Shown: positions 33,601 through 40,796 of the stretch, piece after piece | Layout: every line of letters starts with the position of its first letter | How positions within the stretch are numbered: position 1 is the first letter of the stretch | Assembly (NCBI GenBank): GCA_910583675.1 | Contig: CAJTYH010000005.1 | Coordinates: 1 to 64,000, forward strand | From: an uncultured Muribaculaceae bacterium | Lineage (GTDB): Bacteria; Bacteroidota; Bacteroidia; Bacteroidales; Muribaculaceae | Direction of reading: 5' to 3' | DNA: 64,000 nt | Program-made: the position numbers and the translations under genes | Notes under the pieces: model-generated | Databases searched by the model: none | What the model was told of the DNA's origin: nothing | What the model saw: the letters and a program-made list of their open reading frames with translations, nothing else

Positions 33601-33761
33601 AAAGATGCGAAACTTATAAATGGCTTATTTAATTTCTCTGCTTCGGCCACAGTAGATGAGAGCACTTTACGTAAGTCTGTCACGCCTAGTGTAAGAGTTT
33701 TAAGGCCGTTCGTTTCATCCTTAAGGACGAAACTTATAGACACTGTGCCATTTCCTGCCAT
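30654..33761 (-). CDS. Tail tape measure protein
   Basis: 1,035 aa, which would suit a tail of very roughly 150 nm. The N-terminal part is helical. Hydrophobic membrane-like segments are seen at about 350-370 (GMLISTGIGLAIAAVTSVIA) and 935-955 (NIAAIAAGVAAVVSALAVIG). The C-terminal signature FATGGIVGGNSPSGDKLLAR is typical of tape measures. Three related segments of about 45 residues (about 610-655, 662-706, 722-767) share xxNIxxLNxEL and W..(R/K)AD..RNAG motifs. The start region is duplicated in truncated form at 34003-34128. Confidence 0.92.
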   Translation of the reverse strand: MAGNGTVSISFVLKDETNGLKTLTLGVTDLRKVLSSTVAEAEKLNKPFISFASLATGIDSVSRTLTSLQSVLKATTDCYATQIEAETQLATNMRNTMAACDSDIKSIKDLCAAQQELGVIGDEVQLSGAQELATYLSEKQSLEKLIPVMNDMLAQQYGLNASQENASQIATMLGKVMDGQTGALSRYGYSFDEIQESILKYGTEAQRVAVLCEVVEGSVGGMNAELAKTDVGKQKQLENALGDIREQIGSIAQGAMPFVTMASDTTIALLGIVKLSKGVLAFSGVLSGSVNKINAFWSASNVITSSSRGIAKTIGTARLFISQFCIALTQGTHGLRLFAIAWKGMLISTGIGLAIAAVTSVIAYFALKADEATDSTNKLLDAQEAAKREAEQLAQMQEAENSTLERYRASLELNISRLKTFNGTKEQEAKLVSEMNNAYGDTMGYFSSVSDWYKALEANSKAYCRQMVIEARTRILADRIAKKEQESHDIAYDENGKKRLYSTKREMVMKNALLMNEESRNKHMRDDEIYDGRDILKKSDHDKAQDAINNNAKTVAALNKQLEDSLKEAASIKYEVTGSSVRPTEFKEHNKPDSKVKSKAPEYDPNAHNLDGYEKNIQALNHELRTASEERAAEINKEIALWQERADVIRNAGTAPVYKEEAANLKEIGENIRYLNEQLETASKEDATGINQRLEEWEKKAQSYRDAGRTKKEANQPVFNADATSIKDITENIAFLNKELDKTESRDEAARLNSEIDAWNRKADAMRNAGREAKVTFETYREGWGAIKGIGGGIEGITGALEGNGNAWQKITAIIDGFLQIYDGIRGVVDIINMMTGATEMQSAAEGVQAGTTVAKTVATQADTQALETNTLAAMKNTAAKQGESISEVVSQGAKLPFPANIAAIAAGVAAVVSALAVIGSFATGGIVGGNSPSGDKLLARVNSGEMILNKTQQLRLYNALNGNGNLGRGITMSRNISRADAKLDLNRLRGMLHPAGQPVTVRGTLRASGRDLVCVLANETRLSGKSGRRTDIRL

Positions 33762-33792
33762 CTTTATTTGTTTCTTGTTTGTTATTTCACTA

Positions 33793-33800
33793 TATTTGTA
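33793..33800 (+). promoter_or_regulatory. Promoter box of the first cargo gene
   Basis: TATATTTG lies about 30 bases before the ATG at 33824, with TTTG at 33767-33770 upstream. The same DNA serves, on the other strand, as the leader of the tape-measure gene. It is a near copy of the segment at 34119-34165. Confidence 0.5.
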
Positions 33801-33823
33801 GACAACTATTCAATTTTAGTCGT

Positions 33824-34000
33824 ATGAAGCTCTTAGATTTCTTTTTAGATCATTGGTTCGCCACGCTGATTTCCCTTATAATCGGAATAGTTCCGCCTAT
33901 TTTATTTGGTATGGCGTATTCCGCATATGGAAAATCTTCAACTGAAGACGAAGATGAAACCGAGATCGAAATCAAGATCAAAATCACCAAGGATGATTAA
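33824..34000 (+). CDS. Small membrane cargo protein, 58 aa
   Basis: The start is MKLLDFFLDHWFATLISLII (33824). One membrane helix (about 13-33, ending GIVPPILFGMAYSA) is followed by a short acidic and lysine-rich tail (EDEDETEIEIKIKITKDD). It runs against the late operon, between the tape-measure start and its truncated copy, with its own promoter. This is the plan of a moron gene expressed from the prophage. No family recognised. Possible roles include superinfection exclusion; nothing in the sequence proves it. Confidence 0.6.
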   Translation: MKLLDFFLDHWFATLISLIIGIVPPILFGMAYSAYGKSSTEDEDETEIEIKIKITKDD

Positions 34001-34002
34001 TC

Positions 34003-34128
34003 CTAACCACTCTCATCGCATTCGCCCACAGCTTTACGTAGGCCGTCGGCATCCATGATCAGCCTTTTAAAGCCATCCTTGCCCTCTTTTATCATGACAT
34101 CTATCGTCACAGCCGATTTTCCTCCCAT
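34003..34128 (-). pseudogene. Truncated duplicate of the tape-measure 5' end
   Basis: A 41-codon frame starting MGGKSAVTIDVMIKEGKDGF and containing DADGLRKAVGE. It aligns with the tape-measure start (MAGNGTVSISFVLKDETNGL, TDLRKVL) and then stops. Its 5' leader DNA is also nearly identical to the tape-measure leader. It is too short to be functional and most simply marks recombination between two related tape-measure alleles when the cargo genes were acquired. Confidence 0.75.
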
Positions 34129-34157
34129 CTTTATTTGCTTTTTGTTTGTTATTTTAG

Positions 34158-34165
34158 TATATTTG
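34158..34165 (+). promoter_or_regulatory. Promoter box of the two-gene cargo operon
   Basis: TATATTTG, 20 bases before the ATG at 34186. It lies in a duplicated leader segment (compare 33755-33800: CATCTTTATTTG, a variable part, then GTTTGTTATTT). Confidence 0.5.
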
Positions 34166-34185
34166 CCGTACTAAATACGTTTATC

Positions 34186-34479
34186 ATGTCCCCGCTCAGT
34201 ATAATCATATATCTCATACTTTCCATCATTGTTATCGCTTATATTGTCCTTCTGTACCGTTCTATGAATCCAACTGAGGAGTACATCGAAAAACTATGTG
34301 CTAACGCATTTAGCGATTGTGAGAAAATATTTCCCGATGCTGCAGCCAGTGAAGCCAAAGAACAGGAATGCCAGAAAGCAGTGGAATTCCTTGACCTTAG
34401 TAAAGCCAAGAAAATTGTATTGGCCGATGAAAGCTCTAATACCATAGACATCGTTTACGTCACTGATAATACGCCATGA
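34186..34479 (+). CDS. Membrane-anchored cargo protein A, 97 aa
   Basis: The start is MSPLSIIIYLILSIIVIAYI (34186); an upstream ATG at 34135 would precede the promoter box. One N-terminal membrane helix is followed by a helical linker (PTEEYIEKLCANAFSDCEKI) and a C-terminal motif AVEFLDLSKAKKIVLADESS then NTID. That motif recurs in the next gene. Its stop overlaps the next ATG (ATGA), so the two are coupled. It has no recognised family. Probably expressed in the lysogen and acting at the cytoplasmic membrane. Confidence 0.7.
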   Translation: MSPLSIIIYLILSIIVIAYIVLLYRSMNPTEEYIEKLCANAFSDCEKIFPDAAASEAKEQECQKAVEFLDLSKAKKIVLADESSNTIDIVYVTDNTP

Positions 34480-34829
34480 TACTTGTAATACACAATATAC
34501 TCGCCATAATTTTTGGAATATTAGGTGTCCTTTATATCAAAGGCATGTACGATGGGTTTGAGCGACTCGAAAAAGAAAGGGATGAGGCATTAAAAAACTT
34601 GTTCGGTGATCCCGAAGCCGAAGCCGAAGCTGAAGCTCGCAAAGCCAAGGAGTTGGAACAGGAGCAAAAGCGCAAGAAAGCCTTGGAAATTTTTGACTTT
34701 AGTAACGCCAAGAGGATCGTCGTGACCGAAGACAGTCCCAAGACCATAGAGCGCACCAAAAAACGGGAGATCACATACAGGGAAAGCGACAGTTCATTTT
34801 ACACTCTGCACAGGCCGGAATACCTTTAA
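34476..34829 (+). CDS. Membrane-anchored cargo protein B, 117 aa, paralogue of A
   Basis: N-terminal membrane helix (MILVIHNILAIIFGILGVLY). A charged coiled-coil stretch follows (about 30-70, with FERLEKERDEALKN and an EAEAEAEA run). The motif ALEIFDFSNAKRIVVTEDSP then KTIE matches protein A's AVEFLDLSKAKKIVLADESS/NTID. The C-terminal tail is polar. The pair look like diverged duplicates that act together, perhaps as hetero-oligomers. It converges on the minus-strand tail chaperone gene with a 4-base overlap. Unknown function; candidate exclusion or host-modifying protein. Confidence 0.7.
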   Translation: MILVIHNILAIIFGILGVLYIKGMYDGFERLEKERDEALKNLFGDPEAEAEAEARKAKELEQEQKRKKALEIFDFSNAKRIVVTEDSPKTIERTKKREITYRESDSSFYTLHRPEYL

Positions 34830-35177
34830 ACGGCTTTCTCTCCAATGCGCTCTAGCAAAGCATTGAATCTTTTCTCACTTTCCTCCGCTGTCAGTTGCGG
34901 ATGCTCACGGCTCTTTTTTGAGACCTCTGCATCCCATGGCAGCGGTAATAGTTTATCCGGACTTATGCTCTTCCTGACATGGGGAGAGATGGTGATGGCA
35001 CCAAGCAGCCTCATCCGCTCCCATTCGCTCCGGTTTGCGCCCTCGGCCATGTCGTGCCACGCGTTGCAGACACTCTCGAACTCGTCATATTCCAGTTTAC
35101 AGAAGTCGTCGAACGAGAGGCAGACACAACCAAGAGCGAATCCCAGAAGCTCATGGATCCCTACAGACTTTTTTTTT
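34826..35177 (-). CDS. Tail assembly chaperone T extension (made by -1 frameshift)
   Basis: The frame is open from the A9 run (35169-35177) to 34826 but has no ATG until 35050. It reads K-SVGIHELLGFALGCVCLSF, then DDFCKLEYDEFESVCNAWHD, then MAEGANRSEWERMRLLGAIT, to ...ALLERIGEKAV. This acidic helical extension followed by a TMP-binding part is the classic gpT extension. It should be made only as a fusion (G-T, about 220 aa) that binds the tape measure during tail assembly. Annotating only the 74 codons from 35050 would miss this. Confidence 0.85.
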
Positions 35178-35478
35178 CAGCCTCCACGGATGCATCGCCG
35201 TTGCCGGATTGCGCGGAGGATATGGCCTCGTTCCATGCAGTCATGTCCTCCGGTGTGATGCTGTCGGCAAAATCCATAAGGGACATGCCGAACTCCACCC
35301 CCTCGCGCTTTGATGCCGACACCGTGCAGCACCAGAGATAGGTGCACAGATCGGAAAAACTCCCCGCGTCAATCTCCGTTATCTCACGACCCGTCTCACT
35401 CTTGAAACGGAGCATAGCCCCCATAGTCGGGCTACAGGGGTATGCCTTGCCGTTAACGTTTATCTGTATGCGTTTCAT
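35161..35478 (-). CDS. Tail assembly chaperone G
   Basis: 105 aa, starting MKRIQINVNGKAYPCSPTMG. The compact N-terminal domain, size and position between tail tube and tape measure match gpG-type tail chaperones. The gene ends GCT GAA AAA AAA AGT CTG TAG; the run of nine A contains A AAA AAA, a standard -1 slippery heptamer, three codons before the stop. Its ATG overlaps the tail-tube stop (ATGA). Confidence 0.88.
   Translation of the reverse strand: MKRIQINVNGKAYPCSPTMGAMLRFKSETGREITEIDAGSFSDLCTYLWCCTVSASKREGVEFGMSLMDFADSITPEDMTAWNEAISSAQSGNGDASVEAEKKSL
35169..35177 (-). promoter_or_regulatory. Programmed -1 ribosomal frameshift site
   Basis: Nine consecutive A on the minus strand. The G frame is 0 and the T frame is -1, and no stop occurs in the -1 frame between the slip site and 34826. 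This conserved mechanism sets the G to G-T ratio in long-tailed phages. Confidence 0.85.
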
Positions 35479-35951
35479 GCCCCGGCTGATTCAGGAACCT
35501 CGGTTATCGCAGTCTCATCAAAATCCACCTCGCCGTCGTTTTCAAGGCTGATGCTGTAGGTGGCATCGTCCTGCGCGGCATCGGTGCGCTCCAACGATGC
35601 GATCACGAACTTGCCCGTAAGGTAGGGCTTGTCGGCATTCTCGCGCTCCATGCACTTCACTTCGACACTCTGTCCCTTCCCGATCAGGGAGAGGCACGAC
35701 TTGTAACCTGTCTCTGTTTCCTGATAGAAAACCAGACCCTCGGCAGAGAGTGACACGCTAAGACCTGTCACGCCCTTGTTTTTCCACAGTCCTGCTGAAA
35801 TACCCTTCGAAGCTGCGGGCTTTACCGCGCGATCCTTTGTCTCGCTGGTGATGGTGGTGGTGTGCGTGGTGCAATGCCCCACCGCCTTGCCGGCGATGTA
35901 AAGCAGCATGTCGCTGCCGTTGCAATAACCTGTCTTTGTAGTTGTTGCCAT
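35475..35951 (-). CDS. Major tail tube protein
   Basis: 158 aa, starting MATTTKTGYCNGSDMLLYIA. Residues such as AVGHCTTHTTTITSETKDRA and ISAGLWKNKGVTGLSVSLSA are typical of Bacteroidales siphophage tail tube subunits. A late strand region (DATYSISLENDGEVDFD) completes the small beta-sandwich. It lies between the tail terminator and the tail chaperone, the standard order. Confidence 0.88.
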   Translation of the reverse strand: MATTTKTGYCNGSDMLLYIAGKAVGHCTTHTTTITSETKDRAVKPAASKGISAGLWKNKGVTGLSVSLSAEGLVFYQETETGYKSCLSLIGKGQSVEVKCMERENADKPYLTGKFVIASLERTDAAQDDATYSISLENDGEVDFDETAITEVPESAGA

Positions 35952-35957
35952 TTCTGT

Positions 35958-36356
35958 TTAAATTTTAATGTTAAAAACCAATTGTTGTATGAATGCGTCA
36001 TTCTGATAATCTTCCTGACTTTCCGCGAGGTAACAACCACGCATGATCGCGCCCCCCTGTTCCGCCCGGACATAATCAAGGGCACCTCGCACGGCCTCCG
36101 CCAACTCGACCCCCTCTGCATATTTGGCGGTGTAGCATGTCACCTCCATCTTGATCAGGTCGGCTCCCGGCTGCCCGCTATTCTGGGGGTTCACGGCCAT
36201 TTCCGCGCGGCGGTATGCTATGTATGGAAGCACTGCGGCTTCCGTGGTCTGTACAATGGGGTAGATATTGCGTGTGCGGGCGGAAACTTCCGGATCCTCC
36301 AGCAACACGGCACGGATGATCTCCCCGGCAGACAGCGATGTTTTATTTACAGCCAT
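35958..36356 (-). CDS. Tail terminator / completion protein (DUF3168-like)
   Basis: 132 aa, starting MAVNKTSLSAGEIIRAVLLE. Features include IYPIVQTTEAAVLPYIAYRR and a conserved helix AEGVELAEAVRGALDYVRAE, as in tail-terminator proteins that cap the tail and join it to the head. It overlaps the upstream gp10-like gene by 14 bases and precedes the tail tube gene. Confidence 0.78.
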   Translation of the reverse strand: MAVNKTSLSAGEIIRAVLLEDPEVSARTRNIYPIVQTTEAAVLPYIAYRRAEMAVNPQNSGQPGADLIKMEVTCYTAKYAEGVELAEAVRGALDYVRAEQGGAIMRGCYLAESQEDYQNDAFIQQLVFNIKI

Positions 36357-36879
36357 ATTTCCTTGCTATTTTTTGAATACTCTGGCATATCTCCTTACGC
36401 AGCACGGGCATCACACTGCCGTCAACCTGTGTGCGGGTACGCTCCATGAATCCGTACTTCGGCATTCGCCCGCGATTAGCTCCGACGGTATAGAATCGTC
36501 CTCCCGCCACTTTGACCCTGGTGTATCCGCGACGTTTGACAAGACGTAACTGCGTACCGGTCTCTGCCCATGAGAGCACCGGCTTCTTGAGGCCGTAGCG
36601 GTTTGTGTGCATGCCGCGCTCCCCCTTGCCCTGCTTGTCGGCCTTGCGGGACGCTGCCGTGACACGGAATCCGGCATCACGCTTGAATACCACCGTGCGT
36701 ATGCCCTTGCGGAGCCTTGTGGCGTGGTTTATGCCGGTACCCTGCAGGTTCCTCACCGCGATCCCCCTGACATAGTTGCCCGTGCGGCGGAATGCACCCT
36801 TAAGGGCTTTCTTCCTGTTCTTGGGAGCCATCTCCTCAAAGAGCTTCCGGAGGTTAGTGTCATCATACGTAATGCCCAT
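36343..36879 (-). CDS. HK97 gp10-like tail/neck protein
   Basis: 178 aa and very basic. The N-terminal helix (LRKLFEEMAPKNRKKALKGA followed by FRRTGNYVRGIA) fits the gp10-like family. The C-terminal half, MERTRTQVDGSVMPVLRKEI, is also typical. It sits between the head-closure and tail-terminator genes, where this protein is normally found in HK97-like phages. Confidence 0.8.
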   Translation of the reverse strand: MGITYDDTNLRKLFEEMAPKNRKKALKGAFRRTGNYVRGIAVRNLQGTGINHATRLRKGIRTVVFKRDAGFRVTAASRKADKQGKGERGMHTNRYGLKKPVLSWAETGTQLRLVKRRGYTRVKVAGGRFYTVGANRGRMPKYGFMERTRTQVDGSVMPVLRKEICQSIQKIARKYGCK

Positions 36880-36885
36880 ATTATC

Positions 36886-37206
36886 CTAAAGATTTACGCG
36901 TTCGCACATCAGTGTCTTCATGCCACGATCCAGATTCGGCTCTATGTTGGTGACCGTGTAGAGATAGCCTCCAAGCTGACGCACGCGCCAATTCTCCTCC
37001 ACTCTGTGCGCATCCCGTATGCGGAACTGCACCCGATAGTCCGGGAACATCTCTGCCACCTCCTCGCTTCTGCTGCCGCTGAACTTCACGCGTTCGGCAT
37101 GGACGATGTTGGACGGCACGTACTCCGTGGCCTCGTCGCCGAACTTGTCGCGTCTGGTCACAGGCCTTAGCAGTTCCAACCTGTATTTCATCCTTCCGGC
37201 TTGCAT
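36886..37206 (-). CDS. Head closure / head-tail joining protein
   Basis: 106 aa, starting MQAGRMKYRLELLRPVTRRD. The sequence RVKFSGSRSEEVAEMFPDYR followed by VQFRIRDAHRV..NWRVR..GYLYTV is characteristic of the Phage_H_T_join (SPP1 gp16-like) beta-barrel family. It forms a ring below the connector that closes the filled head. Confidence 0.85.
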   Translation of the reverse strand: MQAGRMKYRLELLRPVTRRDKFGDEATEYVPSNIVHAERVKFSGSRSEEVAEMFPDYRVQFRIRDAHRVEENWRVRQLGGYLYTVTNIEPNLDRGMKTLMCERVNL

Positions 37207-37207
37207 G

Positions 37208-37510
37208 CTACACCAGTCTGCGATAGGGTTTGATCAAAGACTGCAGTGCGTCTGGCACTTGGTGCATTTGGGTGGTGCTAACACTTTCGCGTTGGTTGTA
37301 CCAATGCGCGGCCAACATCATCACCGCCTGTTGCAGGGGGGCAGGAAACTTACCGTTGTTTAGGGCGGTTAACTCTGCCTCTGTACGTTTGGTCGCCGTA
37401 ATGACGGAAACCTCGGCGGCATAAATCAAATGCGCCAAATACTCGTCATCGTCGGAAAAATCATCCGCGCGGACGTGTTTTTTGAAAAGTGCCAGACTTA
37501 CTACAGCCAT
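37208..37510 (-). CDS. Head-tail connector (gp6-like)
   Basis: Start MAVVSLALFKKHVRADDFSD (37510; an alternative is 37519). The roughly 100-aa helical protein shows the order of gp6-like adaptors: an N-terminal LFKKHVRAD..DDDEYLAHLI segment, NNGKFPAPLQQAVMMLAAHW and a C-terminal DALQSLIKPYRR. It binds the portal as a dodecameric adaptor. Confidence 0.85.
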   Translation of the reverse strand: MAVVSLALFKKHVRADDFSDDDEYLAHLIYAAEVSVITATKRTEAELTALNNGKFPAPLQQAVMMLAAHWYNQRESVSTTQMHQVPDALQSLIKPYRRLV

Positions 37511-37525
37511 AATCAACACACAAAA

Positions 37526-38809
37526 TTAAGAGTTAGACTTTGCGCCGGCCTTACCCAGTTTGAAAGCCTCCGGGCGCAGGGTCTTGGTTCCGTAGTCGGC
37601 ATTAAGCACAAAATCTACGCAGTCCTTACGCGCTTGGCTGTAGGGGTCAACGATAAAACGAATAGAGCCAAAAAGACCCATCGGCTGGTAACGCCAATCG
37701 CCCAAACCGATATACTCCGTTACATCGACAATCTTGTAAATATCGCCGGCGGCGGCATTGGTAGGCAGCGCAGAAGCAGACGTTACAGCACCTTTCACGG
37801 TATCGCCGTCGGCCAGAGTATGGTCGGCCCATGCGGATGCGCCCTTTTTCTTATAGGTCACAACCGCCTTGCGGATAGCATTGGTAGTATAGACAGGCAA
37901 ACCGCAAAGTATGCCGTTCTGAAGCATGGGGACATATACGCCGTCTTTGTTAACGGGCGTTCCCTCCAGTATGGCAGCCATACTCTTTGTTAGGATCCAA
38001 CAAAGGTGATCGCCGTCGATACCCGTTTCAAGGATAGCAGCTTTCATGCCAGAGTTAAGTTCGCGGAATGTCGGCACCTCCGAAAGCGCAACCGGGTTGT
38101 CTGCTGCGCCTACAAATGGGCCAACCAAATTGGTTGCTCCGTTAACCCTTTCCGTAGAGAAAAGGATTTTGTTAAGCAACAGGCGGATAGACAGTGGCAT
38201 AACCTCACGCACGATGGTTTCCAGTACTCCCTCGGACTGGTTGAGCGATTGGTTAGATACAGGGATAGCAATACCGACGCGCTCCGGGTTGGCTGTCATT
38301 TTGCTGAACGGTATCTTTGTGTCCGAAAGCGCAACACCCTCTCCGGCTATCTGTGCCTCTACCATTTCGTACATAGGCCATACGAAATCGCCAGCCAGGC
38401 CGGTAGGCATGGGCAGTCCTACTTTGTCAAGTATGAAACCCTCCTGCAAAGGTTTCAGAATGTCTTGAATGTTGAGAGGTACAACCGCGCCGCTCTTAAC
38501 GTCGGAAACGGTCATAATGTCGCGGACAAAGATTATTTCCGTTTTCTGCCCTTTGGCGGCGTTCTCACGGATAATCTTAACCGCGTCCTCGCGTGCGTTG
38601 GGGTTCTCGCGCAGATGCTCGGCGGTAGCAGCCTGCATCTTCATTTGGAGCAACTGGTTTTCGCGCATTAACGCCTCAAACTCTTTGTCCTCGGCATCGT
38701 TGCGCTCGCGCTGCTCTTTCTCGCAGGTATCAGCTATTTCGCTGATACGATCGCAGTTGGCTTGATACTTGTTAACCAACTCGCGCACATTGATTTTGTC
38801 TTTCTTCAT
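37526..38809 (-). CDS. HK97-fold major capsid protein
   Basis: 427 aa. The N-terminal ~90 residues are a charged coiled coil (CEKEQRERNDAEDKEFEALM), the delta/scaffold domain removed by the protease. The shell domain starts around 100, with VPLNIQDILKPLQEGFILDK, FSKMTANPERVGIAIPVSNQ and a C-terminal PMGLFGSIRFIVDPYSQARK segment typical of the E-loop/A-domain fold. It follows the protease gene by 24 bases. Confidence 0.93.
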   Translation of the reverse strand: MKKDKINVRELVNKYQANCDRISEIADTCEKEQRERNDAEDKEFEALMRENQLLQMKMQAATAEHLRENPNAREDAVKIIRENAAKGQKTEIIFVRDIMTVSDVKSGAVVPLNIQDILKPLQEGFILDKVGLPMPTGLAGDFVWPMYEMVEAQIAGEGVALSDTKIPFSKMTANPERVGIAIPVSNQSLNQSEGVLETIVREVMPLSIRLLLNKILFSTERVNGATNLVGPFVGAADNPVALSEVPTFRELNSGMKAAILETGIDGDHLCWILTKSMAAILEGTPVNKDGVYVPMLQNGILCGLPVYTTNAIRKAVVTYKKKGASAWADHTLADGDTVKGAVTSASALPTNAAAGDIYKIVDVTEYIGLGDWRYQPMGLFGSIRFIVDPYSQARKDCVDFVLNADYGTKTLRPEAFKLGKAGAKSNS

Positions 38810-38833
38810 GCGAAAAGTTTTTATATATACGGA

Positions 38834-39529
38834 TTAAATAGTCTGCTTGGCGGCGCGGCGCATTTCGCGCAACTGCTCACGCATCTTGTTTTTGTCTTTG
38901 GGTGGTTTGGGGGTCATATCCTCGCGTAACCCGGTCGCAAACTCTCGGGCTTCTACCGATGTATCGGGATATGCCGGATCCGCAGCGAGTGTGAAATCAT
39001 ATATCCCGGTAATGGCTTTTACACGATAGGTAATTTGTGAGCAACCGTTAACTACCTTTGCGGTACGTTCTACAAAATCGCTGTCCCAGTACCGGGTACT
39101 GAAAGCGAAACTACACCCGGATAGGTCGCCACGGCGTACCAATTCTAAGGCCTTATCTCCGTCTGCTGTATTGGGTGCGTCAAATTCAAACTTAACACCT
39201 TTTTCATCAACGGTATAAGATAAGGTACCATTGCCGGATTTACTACGCGCTAATATTAGTTGGCGGTCATGGAACATCGTAAATTTAATGTCGCAACCGT
39301 CCAAAATTTCTTTCGTAATGGCTTCGGCGGCAATTACCTCTCTGGCCTCGCTGTCATCGTCACTCCATAGAGGTGCGGACGGTCTTTCAAAAAGGATAGC
39401 GTACCCGGTAATAGTGCGGCTCGGTGCCTCGCCCTCGGCGACTTCTCTTACCTGTAACTCGGCAGCCCCGGTTAGTAAAGTGCGCCTAACCTCTGTATTT
39501 TTATTCCTTGCTTTCATCGTCATTGTCAT
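38834..39529 (-). CDS. Prohead protease, HK97/U35 family
   Basis: The start is placed at MTMTMKARNKN (39529; other ATGs lie at 39523, 39517 and 39565), overlapping the portal end. Family motifs are TITGYAILFERPS, the catalytic His in FTMFHDRQ, the catalytic Ser in LSGCSFAFS, and AITGIYDFTLAADPAYPDTS. It cleaves the capsid scaffold domain during head maturation. The C-terminal tail is basic. Confidence 0.93.
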   Translation of the reverse strand: MTMTMKARNKNTEVRRTLLTGAAELQVREVAEGEAPSRTITGYAILFERPSAPLWSDDDSEAREVIAAEAITKEILDGCDIKFTMFHDRQLILARSKSGNGTLSYTVDEKGVKFEFDAPNTADGDKALELVRRGDLSGCSFAFSTRYWDSDFVERTAKVVNGCSQITYRVKAITGIYDFTLAADPAYPDTSVEAREFATGLREDMTPKPPKDKNKMREQLREMRRAAKQTI

Positions 39530-40778
39530 TGATTGGTTCTTTATCGGATTTAGACGGATTCGCAACTGCGCCGCCGGGGTCGTTGATATTGCGCAGATTC
39601 GCCGATACTAACACGGTGTCGCCTCCCTCAACAGGGGGCAAATTATCCATGTGTCTAATTTCATTCACAGTAGTACCCATTTGTAACAGGCTATTGCGGT
39701 AGCGTGTGCGCCCCTCCAAATCACAGGCGTATAAACCTTGCTTGCTAAATTCAAATTTGCGTTTTCCGCAAAGCGTGGGAGCAATAAGTTTACGCAAAAA
39801 TTCCACCTCAATACAGCGCAAAAGAGGTGCTAATGTGTGGCTCAAAAAAGCGACGTTAGCCTGCTCCGCGCTCTTGTAATTATTGCTTGTATCGTCAAAA
39901 ACAAATGAGGGATGCACACCAAAAAAACGGCATATCTCACGCACGGTAAATTTTCGTGTGCCTAAAAATTCCATGTCGGTCGAGGTCAGCGAAATTTGCT
40001 TAAAATCCACTTGCCCCGGCAGACTAACAACGCGCTCTCCGTTTTGAAAGCGGCTGTCTATATTCTCGGCTGTCTTTTCTAACTGCTTGTCTTGGTATTC
40101 GCCAAAACCCCTAACACTGGTATCATTCGACACAATGCCACGCACATTGCCACCGTTGGCAAATCGGTTGCGCGTTTCGGTATCGCCTGTTGTAGCAATT
40201 TCGGTAGTCAATCGGGCATACTCCAGTACGCTAACACCTACCTTGGAATTTTGCCCGGTTAGTCCCTTAATGTGGATTATGTCGCTTTCGTCATACTCCC
40301 CAAACAAGGCGTTAGTGTTGTCATTTACCGTATATGTGTCGTTTATTGTGTCATGGGAAACAGTGCCACGCCCACAAAGCACCAATCTATCTACCTCCAA
40401 TGATACCGGGTTGTATATCGGAACTATATAGGCGTTGCCCTCTGTTAAGATCTCCTGCACCAATCGCCGCCAAAAGTCGAAAGCGTTAACAGTATAATCG
40501 GGCTGCACATTAAGCAAATACCAAAAACGGCTGTTTCTATCCTCGATAAATATACCGTCTTTGAGCCTCATAAATTGCATCGGCAGATTTGCAACGCTTT
40601 CACTAAGCAACTTTACACAACGGTAAACGGTTGCTACCTGCATGGGCGTTGCAACACCCCATATCCACAAAGGCATACCCCCGGTACGCGGTGCGTTGGA
40701 AGCGCCTTTGCTATTTCCGGGGCTTTTCGAATCCTCGCGACGGAAATAGCTTAGAATATGTTGCCAAAGAACCATCAT
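39501..40778 (-). CDS. Portal protein, HK97 type
   Basis: The start is taken at MMVLWQHILSYF (40778), because the earlier ATG (40799) lies inside the promoter box 40797-40804. The 425-aa protein shows portal features: ATPMQVATVYRCVKLLSESV, EILTEGNAYIVPIYN, DIIHIKGLT, FGVHPSFVFDDTSNNYKSAE, and a C-terminal GTTVNEIRHMDNLPPVEGGD. It forms the dodecameric DNA channel. Confidence 0.93.
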   Translation of the reverse strand: MMVLWQHILSYFRREDSKSPGNSKGASNAPRTGGMPLWIWGVATPMQVATVYRCVKLLSESVANLPMQFMRLKDGIFIEDRNSRFWYLLNVQPDYTVNAFDFWRRLVQEILTEGNAYIVPIYNPVSLEVDRLVLCGRGTVSHDTINDTYTVNDNTNALFGEYDESDIIHIKGLTGQNSKVGVSVLEYARLTTEIATTGDTETRNRFANGGNVRGIVSNDTSVRGFGEYQDKQLEKTAENIDSRFQNGERVVSLPGQVDFKQISLTSTDMEFLGTRKFTVREICRFFGVHPSFVFDDTSNNYKSAEQANVAFLSHTLAPLLRCIEVEFLRKLIAPTLCGKRKFEFSKQGLYACDLEGRTRYRNSLLQMGTTVNEIRHMDNLPPVEGGDTVLVSANLRNINDPGGAVANPSKSDKEPINDNDDESKE

Positions 40779-40796
40779 TCTCGCAGTTTTAATATG

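Noticed and set aside
34186..34829. The cargo pair as a toxin-antitoxin module
   Set aside because: Both proteins are membrane anchored and paralogous, and neither has a DNA-binding or nuclease-like domain.
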